Part shown: one piece after another, positions 12,334 to 20,346 of the stretch
Position numbering within the stretch: position 1 is the first letter of the stretch
How the letters are laid out: each line of letters opens with the position of its first letter
From: Sphingobacterium deserti
GTDB lineage: Bacteria > Bacteroidota > Bacteroidia > Sphingobacteriales > Sphingobacteriaceae
Direction: 5' to 3'
Assembly (NCBI RefSeq): GCF_000757725.1
Contig: NZ_JJMU01000021.1
Location: 62,001 to 126,000 of the forward strand
DNA: 64,000 nucleotides
The notes under the pieces: model-generated
Told to the model about the DNA's origin: nothing
What the model saw: only the letters and a program-made list of their open reading frames with translations
The model's database searches: none
Program-made: the position numbers and the translations under genes

Positions 12334-15300
12334 TTATTTTTTTGTGATCCAGAGAATTTCTGCTGTATTTTTATAATTTTTCAGTGTGGTGCTTTTTCCT
12401 AACTTCAGCGGCTCAGTATGAAGTATTTCTCCTGTTTTCGGGCTGATGTGCACTACGTTGTAATTGCCTTTCAGGCTTGAAAGATCCAAAGTGGTGCCTG
12501 CCTCGTTATTGTAGACAATGGCTCCCGAAGCACTTTTAAGCACCCAAGTATTGTTTTCAACATCAGCTTTCATGGTTGATGCTGCCTTATAGAAATCAGG
12601 ATTATTTACGGCAGGAAGATTAGCCATTGATCCGCCGGCCATGAAGATCGCCCAGGCCATCTCGGGGTAGTTGTCACCATGATATAAAACGGCTTTATCC
12701 GGATTTTTAACGCGATACTCGGCTACTGCGCGATACACCTGCTCCGCTGATGTCTTTTTCGGTTTCAGCAAGCGAGCATGCTGGCGCGGCGCTAAGTTTT
12801 GGCCACCTTTCGGAGCATAGGCAGATCCATCCGCTTGGTAATGCCAGTAACGGATATCAATGATCTGAATTTCCTTTGCACGCTCTGGATCCGCTAAAAT
12901 AGCATCTTGCACATCTTTGGTAGCGCTAAGTGCGATCATTGGCGTTTTGCCCGTCTCTTGCTTCCATTCTTTAATGACGTCGATCCAGAATTGGACGAAA
13001 TGTAGCGGTCCGGTATATTCGGCGCTGATCATTTGGATTACGCCGGTATTATCTTTAAAATTATCTAAGCATTGGCGGATGTAAGCACGATGCAAGGCCC
13101 GACGTTGTGGGTGTGTCACATCATAAAATTGCTCGGCCATAAAGATGCGCTTGTCCCCCGCATAAGGCACCGGCTCCGGAAAGCCCACATCGTTAATGTT
13201 ATTTGCCGTACGCCATGGAAAATCGGCATAGTGCGCGCCCGCTTCAATAATATTGTGCTGAAAATAGTTTTGATGGATCAGTACCAAACCTTTTTGATCA
13301 GCAACATCTGCAAACTCCTTTAGTCTGTTCCAGTAAAACTGATTGTATTTTGTCAGGTCATATTTCGACAATCCATCGTATGCCACTCCTTGGCCGCTCC
13401 GCGCAAAGGGAAGCTCATAAAACGGCGGCCACACTTCGCCATCCATGCGGCGAATGCGTTCGTGGTCGTCGCGGCGACGATCATACCAAAGCCCGTAGTT
13501 ATGATCGATACTTAGGGTATGAGTAGCAAGCATACTGTCTGCTGTTGCAAGCAAGTTGTCCGTTAAGCCCAAACCTTCCTCTCCCGGCACAAAGCGGGTG
13601 ATGTGCGGTTTTGCTTTTTCGACTCCATGTGCACGAGCGCTGCCGTTCCACCATTGAATATCTGATTTTCTCCCTACCAACACCTCATTGCCCCGAACCA
13701 ACCAACCTTGGGCAAGCTTCATATCCGGAGCCATAGCAGGCGCTACCTTTTTAACCATAGGTAGCTGATCTACTGTCTTTAATCCCTTCAGATGATCAGC
13801 AAAGTTTTCGCGTTTGGAAGCCTGCGCGATAAAATCCTTCAACTGTAATACCGGCTCTGCCGCTTGCTTCGTCAATTCCATGGCCACATCAATCGATGGG
13901 CTACTCGAGGCTTCGCTAAGAACCGGAAGCAATACTGCTCTATCTTTTGCTTTGCCACCTAAACGCTCTTGTAATTGCGCATAGTATAGGCTTCGCGGCT
14001 TAATGTGTTCATTGGATTGATCCCAAAATCCATCGCCCTGGAATTGTGCCCAAACACCAAAAGCCCAATTTTGCGCTGTTGGCGGCTGAAAACATTCCAC
14101 TAACGCGGCGCTACATTGCCAAAAAACGCTATTTGCGGCGGCCCATCCTGCACCTTGTCCATCCTGGCCGCGGTTTGCAAAACTGAGCGCCTGTGCATCA
14201 ATATCGATCACATCAAATAGTACTCCTGATGCCCAACTATCGACAGCGCCACTAAAGCTATGCGGTTCTATAGCCTGGCATTGCACAAAAGCGTTCGGGC
14301 CTGCGGCCAAGTAGCCTACGGCGAAATCATGGTAGCCGTTTTCGGCGTATAGTCGTTGAAATAAGGTCTGCTGACCTTTCGTATAAAAGGTGTACCTGCG
14401 CTGACCACCAATCTCTGATACGGGCGCTAGGGACAAACAATCTTGCACCGTGACCTTGCTGGAAGTCGCTAATGCATAAACGGCGGAGCCAGCAAAATGC
14501 TTAAATTGTATACTGCGCACCCAGACATTTGTGGCGTTTTCAATACTGATCACCATCCAACGGTGATCCTCGTCTTTTGGATTAGCCTGATCGAAAGCTG
14601 AAGTGAGGTTCATATTTTCCACCCCTATTTGCGCGATTCTGCCCGACCATGTGGATTTTTGAATGCTAGATACACCGAAGGCTTTGTCCAACGCTGTCGT
14701 AAGAGGCGCATCAATAACAATTTTATTACCGTTGATGGCTTTGATCTGGCGATGCCATACCACATCACGCTGACCGGGTTTCCATCCTAATGACGTTATT
14801 CCGCCACCGAAATGATCCGTTCCCAAAGCTTTTATCCAGGATTCACTGGAAGGGCGGGTTATTTCAATCGCATCGCCTACCTTATAGGCTGCGGCGTTAG
14901 TTACCGTAAAGCTCATGGCGTTGACGGGAACGTATTGATCTGTAATTTCTTGTTGTAAGGTATATTGGCGATTATCCTTACCAGCTATTCGAATTAACGT
15001 TTCGCGAGAGGTGCCCGCTCCAAAGAGCGTTGTTCCTTTGTCGCCAAAGCCTGCGCCGCGCAATACGACACCATCACTATGCAACGTTAAGGATCCCATG
15101 ATCTGGTATGTACCCGCTTCAAGCAAAACGGCACCGCGAAATCCGTCTTTATCAACGGGAAGCTGTGCTACATAATCGATAGCGCGCTGTATACGTGCCG
15201 TTGCATCGCCATCTTTTAGAGGCACTAGAATTTTAGCTTTTACAAATGGAATGGCGTTTTCGCCACCTGCATAGCCCGCGTAGGAAAAATCGGGAATGCG

Positions 15301-15465
15301 ATTACCTTGCGCGTCAGCGGTATAAAGGAGGGTGTTATCTTTTTGCAAAGTTATGGGCGAGAGCTGCTTCTGCGCATATCCTACAAGACATGCGCCGAAA
15401 ACAACCAGAAAAATGGATACCAATTTTCTAACACACAAACTACTATATACAAAAATTTTTCCCAA
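12334..15465 (-). CDS. Large two-part protein: beta-helix (pectate-lyase-like) plus TIM-barrel-like region; probable DUF6298 family
   Basis: A 1043-residue secreted protein and the first gene of the eight-gene operon. After a signal peptide (to about 31), residues about 55-500 look like a right-handed parallel beta-helix: DGDATARIQRAIDYVAQLP at the start, then repeated short strands. Residues about 640-950 look like a TIM barrel (YNQFYWNRLKEFADVADQKG, VLIHQNYFQHNI, IQMISAEYTGP, VLYHGDNYPEMAW), with Glu816 in SAEYTGP as a candidate catalytic acid. The last about 80 residues resemble the small beta-sandwich that closes DUF4038 proteins. I connect the C-terminal half to DUF6298 from memory, without a search. 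It may carry two activities on a pectin side chain. Promoter 15577-15642 lies about 110 bp upstream. Confidence 0.65.
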   Translation of the reverse strand: MGKIFVYSSLCVRKLVSIFLVVFGACLVGYAQKQLSPITLQKDNTLLYTADAQGNRIPDFSYAGYAGGENAIPFVKAKILVPLKDGDATARIQRAIDYVAQLPVDKDGFRGAVLLEAGTYQIMGSLTLHSDGVVLRGAGFGDKGTTLFGAGTSRETLIRIAGKDNRQYTLQQEITDQYVPVNAMSFTVTNAAAYKVGDAIEITRPSSESWIKALGTDHFGGGITSLGWKPGQRDVVWHRQIKAINGNKIVIDAPLTTALDKAFGVSSIQKSTWSGRIAQIGVENMNLTSAFDQANPKDEDHRWMVISIENATNVWVRSIQFKHFAGSAVYALATSSKVTVQDCLSLAPVSEIGGQRRYTFYTKGQQTLFQRLYAENGYHDFAVGYLAAGPNAFVQCQAIEPHSFSGAVDSWASGVLFDVIDIDAQALSFANRGQDGQGAGWAAANSVFWQCSAALVECFQPPTAQNWAFGVWAQFQGDGFWDQSNEHIKPRSLYYAQLQERLGGKAKDRAVLLPVLSEASSSPSIDVAMELTKQAAEPVLQLKDFIAQASKRENFADHLKGLKTVDQLPMVKKVAPAMAPDMKLAQGWLVRGNEVLVGRKSDIQWWNGSARAHGVEKAKPHITRFVPGEEGLGLTDNLLATADSMLATHTLSIDHNYGLWYDRRRDDHERIRRMDGEVWPPFYELPFARSGQGVAYDGLSKYDLTKYNQFYWNRLKEFADVADQKGLVLIHQNYFQHNIIEAGAHYADFPWRTANNINDVGFPEPVPYAGDKRIFMAEQFYDVTHPQRRALHRAYIRQCLDNFKDNTGVIQMISAEYTGPLHFVQFWIDVIKEWKQETGKTPMIALSATKDVQDAILADPERAKEIQIIDIRYWHYQADGSAYAPKGGQNLAPRQHARLLKPKKTSAEQVYRAVAEYRVKNPDKAVLYHGDNYPEMAWAIFMAGGSMANLPAVNNPDFYKAASTMKADVENNTWVLKSASGAIVYNNEAGTTLDLSSLKGNYNVVHISPKTGEILHTEPLKLGKSTTLKNYKNTAEILWITKK

Positions 15466-15576
15466 CGTAAAAGCGAATTAATAAGGCTTATAAAGCTAAT
15501 TATAAAGAAGTTACCGGATCGAACATTTCGTTATTTATATAAAAGAAATGGGGATAATCTGTCTTTATTGCTATTA

Positions 15577-15642
15577 CAAACATAGCTAAAAAGGGATGTC
15601 GATGGTTGTATTATTTTCTCTAGCTATTGTATCATTTTAGCT
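15577..15642 (-). promoter_or_regulatory. PUL promoter with 21-bp direct-repeat operator (site E) for the 15465-56 operon
   Basis: Plus-strand CAAACATA at 15577-15584 reads TATGTTTG on the transcribed strand, a perfect TAnnTTTG minus-7 element. Exactly 38 bp upstream of its first base begins a degenerate copy of the shared 28-bp operator (15615-15642). It agrees with the strongest copy (34639-34666) at 18 of 28 positions and with the PL1 copy (19181-19208) at 17 of 28. It is the weakest of the six sites, but the spacing is exact. Predicted transcription start is near 15570, about 105 bases before the ATG. Confidence 0.6.
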
Positions 15643-15729
15643 GTTGGGTAAGGGTAAACTGGCTAAAACCGCCTATAGCGATAATAGTATCGTATAGGAT
15701 TAGCTAAACACGATGGCGGGTTGACAAAG

Positions 15730-15774
15730 AAAAAGGGAGACTGGATTGAAATTTTCAATCCAGCCTCCCTTTTT
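15730..15774. terminator. Strong bidirectional intrinsic terminator after the PL1 pair
   Basis: Near-perfect hairpin: outer arm AAAAAGGGAG pairs with CTCCCTTTTT and inner arm CTGGATTGAA pairs with TTCAATCCAG, with single-base bulges. A- and T-runs flank it on both strands. It ends the minus-strand PL1 transcript, whose stop codon is at 15793, and separates it from the downstream promoter. Confidence 0.9.
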
Positions 15775-15792
15775 AATGATCTATTGCGTTGC

Positions 15793-17403
15793 TTATGGCT
15801 TGACCTGTTTTAAAGGAACCACACTATTCAAATAATTTTCTATATGCGCATAGCCATTATCGCTAATTTGAGCTGCATCCTTCGGATCACGCGGGTTTAA
15901 CCCCATTTTGCGTTCATAATCATCTGGAAGACCATCATTGTCCGAATCTTTGTAGGGCTTTCCTTTATATGTTGGATAGCCCCCTACTTGGCTAATATCC
16001 GTGATAATTCCTTGTTTATAAGAATCTGCCGGCAACCTCCGTTTTACGTAAGGTGAGGGAGCAACAGGAGTTTTTGGCTCTTGGTAAAAGACCTTTCCGG
16101 TCTTAACTTGCTTCACAATACGTGCATCTACAGCATCACGTTTCGGCAATATCGCCCCGACATTTTCCAATACATACGCGTATGATTCCTGGGCTGACAT
16201 AATTTTGCCAAACGCTGCGAGCGGAAATGGATCATTTACCTTAATCTTCGCCAATACAGAAGCATCGGCATCGGGCTGTACCCCCCCATCCCAATTGTCT
16301 TTCGTCACTTTCGCATTACCTTCGATAATATTGCCTTGTACATAGGCTTTACCGAAGGTGTTGGCAAACTCCTTATCCCGACCCGATTCAGGTTTTAGTA
16401 TCCTATAGGAAATAGGTTCGCCGACAGGCGTTATCGGACCAGGCTTGTAATAGTTATTAATAAAATTGTACAACGAACGATGATCGCCGCCATCGGCTGT
16501 GCGATTCCACCAGTTCCAGACCACGTTATTGACAAACCCAAAATCGCCATACATACCAACGGAGGGATTTCGGCTGATGTTGGATGCCCAAAGATTACGC
16601 ATAAACGTACTGTTCAAACCCCCGATCGTACTACCAAAAGAGTGATTATAGGTATCTAATGCTTCCGAAAAAATAGAATTTTGGATAGTAATATTTACTG
16701 TAGGTAATTTAAGGTTTTGTCCCTCACGATCGTAGACATGCCGATACATAGACATGTTTTCATCCAACCCCCAGCTGGCAGATACGTGATCGATGATAAT
16801 ATTTCCCACGCCATTACCACCCAGCGCGTCATCGCGCCGCGTCACATCTGTCGTTCCGCGGCGAAAACGCATAAAGCGAACAATCACATCATGCGTATCA
16901 ATCAAAAAGGATTCACCGGCAACGCATACGCCATCGCCCGGCGCGGTTTGTCCGGCGATAGTGATGTAAGGTGCTCTGATCGTAATTGGGTTTTCCAACT
17001 GTATGATACCTGCTACATTAAACACAATGATCCTAGCTCCACCACTTTCGCAAGCTTCGCGCAATGTCCCCGGTCCACTATCGGCAAGGCTAGTCACCAC
17101 CATAACCTTACCACCTCGTCCGCCTGCCGTATAGGCTCCACCTCCTTCAGCACCCGGGAATGCGAGAATCTTAGCCTGTGGCAAATCTTTTGGTTCCGCA
17201 GCATTTGGAATGAAAGGTCTACCTTCCTGCTTCATTACCTTCTGTGCTTCTTCCCAAGCCTTGTCGGCACGCAATTGCCCTAACTGTTCCCGTTGTGCGG
17301 CGATGGCCTTCAACGAATCAGGAACAACAGGATATTGCGCTTGCGCTAAGTGGGGCAATGCAAAGACCAAAGCCAACATGCCGGTTTTAAACGTGATCTG
17401 CAT
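15793..17403 (-). CDS. PL1 pectate lyase with C-terminal calcium-binding motif
   Basis: A 536-residue secreted polysaccharide lyase. Signal peptide to about 22, a charged helical linker (about 28-60), then a right-handed beta-helix of the pectate lyase 1 type from LAFPGAEGGGAYTAGGRGG (about 80). Conserved PL1 segments include DVIVRFMRFRRG, RRDDALGGNGVGN and DHVSASWGLDENMSMY (about 205-220), the calcium/substrate region. The C-terminus carries DSDNDGLPDDYERKMG, a thrombospondin-type-3/dockerin-like calcium-binding loop typical of Bacteroidota pectate lyases. It should cleave de-esterified homogalacturonan by beta-elimination. Second gene of a two-gene unit, 6 bp after its paralogue. Confidence 0.93.
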   Translation of the reverse strand: MQITFKTGMLALVFALPHLAQAQYPVVPDSLKAIAAQREQLGQLRADKAWEEAQKVMKQEGRPFIPNAAEPKDLPQAKILAFPGAEGGGAYTAGGRGGKVMVVTSLADSGPGTLREACESGGARIIVFNVAGIIQLENPITIRAPYITIAGQTAPGDGVCVAGESFLIDTHDVIVRFMRFRRGTTDVTRRDDALGGNGVGNIIIDHVSASWGLDENMSMYRHVYDREGQNLKLPTVNITIQNSIFSEALDTYNHSFGSTIGGLNSTFMRNLWASNISRNPSVGMYGDFGFVNNVVWNWWNRTADGGDHRSLYNFINNYYKPGPITPVGEPISYRILKPESGRDKEFANTFGKAYVQGNIIEGNAKVTKDNWDGGVQPDADASVLAKIKVNDPFPLAAFGKIMSAQESYAYVLENVGAILPKRDAVDARIVKQVKTGKVFYQEPKTPVAPSPYVKRRLPADSYKQGIITDISQVGGYPTYKGKPYKDSDNDGLPDDYERKMGLNPRDPKDAAQISDNGYAHIENYLNSVVPLKQVKP

Positions 17404-17409
17404 TGTAAT

Positions 17410-19047
17410 TTATTTTGAAGCGAGGTTATTTAGATAAATCTCGATATTAGCGTAGCCTGACTCCGTGATTTTCGCCGCGTCGCTAGCATCTTTCGGATTC
17501 AAGCCCATTTTTAGTTCCACATCGTCAGGGATACCATCGTTATCGGAATCTTTGTAGGATTTCCCTTTGTAAGTTGGGTAACCTCCTACCTGTGAAATAT
17601 CGGTGATGATACCTATTTTGTATGAATCCTTTGCTAAACGACGGTGTTCAAAATCTTTCTCAGGCAACTTTACATTTTTTAACGGCGTAGGCTTCCCATC
17701 GCGCACTTCCTTCACAATACGCAAATCTACCGGATCACGTTTTGGTAAGGTTGCTCCTGCATTTTCAAGTACATAACTATATGAATCTTTTGCGCTCATA
17801 ATCCTAAACTCCGCATGCGGAAAAGGCTTAGCTGCTTTCATTGCGGCAAAGTATGGTGTAGCTTCTTCGAACGTCATACCTTTACCTTCTTTGTTTTCCA
17901 CCTGCACGCCGCCGTTCCAATTGTCGGAAGTTACTTGATCATTTCCTTCTACAATATTACCCGCTACGTAAGCGCGGCCAAAAACAACATAAGGCAATTT
18001 ACTCCGCCCGGATTCCGGTTTTAAAATGCGGTAACTGATGGGCTGCCCGGCCGGCGTGGCGGGGCCTGGTTTAAAATAGTTATTAAAAATATTGTATGTG
18101 GCTTGATAGTCGCCACCATCGATAGCTCGATGTACCCAGTTATAGATAACGTTATTCGCAAAATTGAAAATACCATTCCAACCAATAGATGGATTACGAG
18201 CTGCGTTGTTCGCCCAAAGGTTACGCATGAACGTACAGTTTTCACCGCCTAAGGTACTTCCAAAAGCGTGGTTCCAGGTATCTAATGCTTCCGAGAAGAT
18301 CGAATTTTGAATCGTGATATTTACTGTACCGCGTTTCTCTTCCTGTTTACCGGTGCTATCGTTATACATGTGTCTGTACATGGACATATTTTCATCAAGC
18401 CCCCAGCTGGCAGAAACGTGATCGATCATGATGTTTCCGACTGGATTACCGCCGATGGCATCGTCACGCCGACCTACAAAGGTTTCTCCACGACGGAACC
18501 GCATGTGGCGTATAATTACATCGTGTGTATCAATCCACACCGATTCTCCGGCCACACACACCCCATCGCCGGGCGCGGATTGACCCGCTATGGTGATGTA
18601 CGGCGCGCGAATCATTAAGGGCGTTTTCAAACGGATAATACCTGCAACGTTAAATACAATGATTCGTGGCCCACCTTGTTCGCAAGCTTCACGTAACGAG
18701 CCGGGGCCGTTATCTTCCAAACTTGTTACCACGATAACACGGCCACCTCGACCACCAAATGCATACTTGCCTCCACCTTCCGCTTCTGGAAAGGCTGGAA
18801 TTTCTGCTTGTGGCAAATCAGTAGGGCGGCCCGCCCAAGGGATATAAGGCTTTCCTAGTTTGGCGTACTGCTCGATAACAGGCAATGCCTTCGCCCATGC
18901 TGCGTCAGACTGCTTTCTTGCAGCGCTCATCATATCATCTGAAGCCTTTTTGACTTCAGCTGGAATTTTTGGGTATTGTGCACTTGCCTTGAACGTCACC
19001 AAACAAGCAAACACCATTAACATAAATGGAGTTACTAAAAATCTCAT
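17410..19047 (-). CDS. PL1 pectate lyase, paralogue of the adjacent lyase
   Basis: A 545-residue secreted PL1 lyase with the same layout as its neighbour: signal peptide (to about 23), helical linker, beta-helix from AEGGGKYAFGGRGGR, the DHVSASWGLDENMSMY block, and the C-terminal DSDNDGIPDDVELKMG calcium-binding loop. Many stretches are identical to the neighbour, so this is a tandem duplication within the locus. Differences concentrate in the segment after the active-site strand (GETFVGRRDDAIGGNPVGN, and an extra loop with EGKGMTFEEATPYF), which could change endo/exo preference or methyl-ester tolerance. First gene of the unit, with promoter site F about 95 bp upstream of the ATG. Confidence 0.93.
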   Translation of the reverse strand: MRFLVTPFMLMVFACLVTFKASAQYPKIPAEVKKASDDMMSAARKQSDAAWAKALPVIEQYAKLGKPYIPWAGRPTDLPQAEIPAFPEAEGGGKYAFGGRGGRVIVVTSLEDNGPGSLREACEQGGPRIIVFNVAGIIRLKTPLMIRAPYITIAGQSAPGDGVCVAGESVWIDTHDVIIRHMRFRRGETFVGRRDDAIGGNPVGNIMIDHVSASWGLDENMSMYRHMYNDSTGKQEEKRGTVNITIQNSIFSEALDTWNHAFGSTLGGENCTFMRNLWANNAARNPSIGWNGIFNFANNVIYNWVHRAIDGGDYQATYNIFNNYFKPGPATPAGQPISYRILKPESGRSKLPYVVFGRAYVAGNIVEGNDQVTSDNWNGGVQVENKEGKGMTFEEATPYFAAMKAAKPFPHAEFRIMSAKDSYSYVLENAGATLPKRDPVDLRIVKEVRDGKPTPLKNVKLPEKDFEHRRLAKDSYKIGIITDISQVGGYPTYKGKSYKDSDNDGIPDDVELKMGLNPKDASDAAKITESGYANIEIYLNNLASK

Positions 19048-19142
19048 TTTTTGAATTTTAATTAAAATTTGACATTGTTTCCTTTCCTACTCACCCATCC
19101 GTTGAGGCACACAGATATGGCCTCATTTATAAATGGCATAAT

Positions 19143-19208
19143 CAAAGTAACGCAGATTTTTACCGTGTAAAATAGCTTAGGTTATCATATCATTCTAGCA
19201 TATTAGCA
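19143..19208 (-). promoter_or_regulatory. PUL promoter with direct-repeat operator (site F) for the PL1 pair
   Basis: CAAAGTAA at 19143-19150 (TTACTTTG on the transcribed strand) with the operator at 19181-19208: GTTATC, 15 bases, ATTAGC, then A. The 12 bases from 19143 (CAAAGTAACGCA) are identical to those at site A (27820). The hexamers are 21 bp apart, and the operator begins 38 bp from the minus-7 element. Predicted start near 19136, giving a leader of about 90 bases. Confidence 0.75.
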
Positions 19209-19271
19209 TAGAAGGGTTGACTGTTGTCGATAAAATAAGCAATATTATACATGATTGTTACAATGATATGG

Positions 19272-19305
19272 AAATCCCCATCAGCAAGATTACTGAGGGG
19301 GATTT
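19272..19305 (-). terminator. Intrinsic terminator after the first SusCD operon
   Basis: AAATCCCC (19272-19279) pairs perfectly with GGGGATTT (19298-19305) around an 18-base loop. It lies 42 bp downstream of the stop of the minus-strand gene ending at 19348. The terminal T-run is short. Confidence 0.7.
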
Positions 19306-19347
19306 GTATCGCTACCATATTGCCACCGCGATGTGGCACTAACGCTC

Positions 19348-20316
19348 TTAATTTTGGATTTTGGTACTGATGCTCAGGTATTCGTTATTAGCCGCATCAA
19401 CCGTGCTCTGATTAATAAGTATAGCGCCATATTTTCCTTCTGGTGTTAAAAAGTATAGCAAGGTACCTGCGTTTAAGGCAGTTGTAAATTCCGTCAGGTT
19501 TGTTTGCGTTTGGTTAATGTTTTGCTTCTTAGCTTCCTCCTCTATTCTGCTGGATGAAACCAATGTGGTATTAAAAATTCCACTTGGCCCGCCCGCATTT
19601 CTGATGGGTGCACTAAATAACGTTCTGCGCTTCGTCCAATTCGACAGGTCAAAAGAGGGATATGGATTGGGTTCCGCAGATACGGAATATAAATTAAACA
19701 CTAGACGACCCAAATTTGCTTGCGTTTGATCTATTCGTGCATAGATACCAAAATCGATATCCGACGAATTTGCTAAACCCTCAGCATAAGTATACGCTTT
19801 CCCTTGTGCAATTGCATAAAAAGTTGGCAGTTCCGGCTTATCGGCGTTGGGGCGGTAAACCTTTCTATCTGCCAAAATGGTATAGCTAGGCGCGCCCTCT
19901 ATGGTTACCGATTTATAACCATCCCCCATGTACACATTCTTTTCGTCCAATGCAAAAATACGAAATGTAGCCCGGCCATCTCGCCGCATCTTAAGGCGAA
20001 GTCTACCGCTGTATGACCTTCGTTCATTGCTCTGTAAGATAACTTCATTTCGCTCGTTTGATCCGCCATTACCCGTGGTCGATTCCACGACGATCTTCAT
20101 CATGTCTCGATTCGCCGATGTAATGGTGAAACTGATATGCACACTATCGCCATCATTGTATTTTCTATAGTCCGTAACCGAATAATCACTATCGTCGTGA
20201 TACGTTACCTTGACGTCGTCGAACATGTTAAAAATGTTATCTGACTCCACACGACATGACGCCAACGTAGCCAAGGCAAGGACGCTCATAAAAGCCAATA
20301 TTTTTCTCGTTGTCAT
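19348..20316 (-). CDS. SusE-position lipoprotein, unknown glycan-binding candidate
   Basis: A 322-residue lipoprotein: lipobox LASC puts the lipidated cysteine at residue 22. No family was recognised. Residues about 35-145 look like a beta-sandwich with alternating hydrophobic strands (SVHISFTITSANRDMMKIVVES, RATFRIFALDEKN). Residues 150-320 are mixed and contain aromatic residues that could bind sugar. It is the last gene of the operon beta-helix lipoprotein, SusC, SusD, this gene. Proteins in this slot (SusE/SusF type) are usually surface glycan-binding proteins, and that is the inferred role. Terminator 19272-19305 follows. Confidence 0.55.
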   Translation of the reverse strand: MTTRKILAFMSVLALATLASCRVESDNIFNMFDDVKVTYHDDSDYSVTDYRKYNDGDSVHISFTITSANRDMMKIVVESTTGNGGSNERNEVILQSNERRSYSGRLRLKMRRDGRATFRIFALDEKNVYMGDGYKSVTIEGAPSYTILADRKVYRPNADKPELPTFYAIAQGKAYTYAEGLANSSDIDFGIYARIDQTQANLGRLVFNLYSVSAEPNPYPSFDLSNWTKRRTLFSAPIRNAGGPSGIFNTTLVSSSRIEEEAKKQNINQTQTNLTEFTTALNAGTLLYFLTPEGKYGAILINQSTVDAANNEYLSISTKIQN

Positions 20317-20346
20317 ATTTCCTGATTAGTTTTTTTGAATACCGTA

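Larger units (their letters stand above)
15466..15792. other. 327-bp intergenic region between the PL1 pair and the eight-gene operon
   Basis: Contains the promoter for the eight-gene operon (15577-15642) and the terminator of the PL1 pair (15730-15774). Between them, 15643-15729 contains a GATAAT sequence near 15680 but no second full operator. No small gene is apparent. Confidence 0.7.

Noticed and set aside
15610..15637. Alternative alignment of the operator upstream of the eight-gene operon (ATTATT, 15 bases, ATCATT)
   Set aside because: It matches the consensus less well (13 of 28) and gives a spacing of 33 rather than 38 bp; the 15615-15642 alignment fits both.
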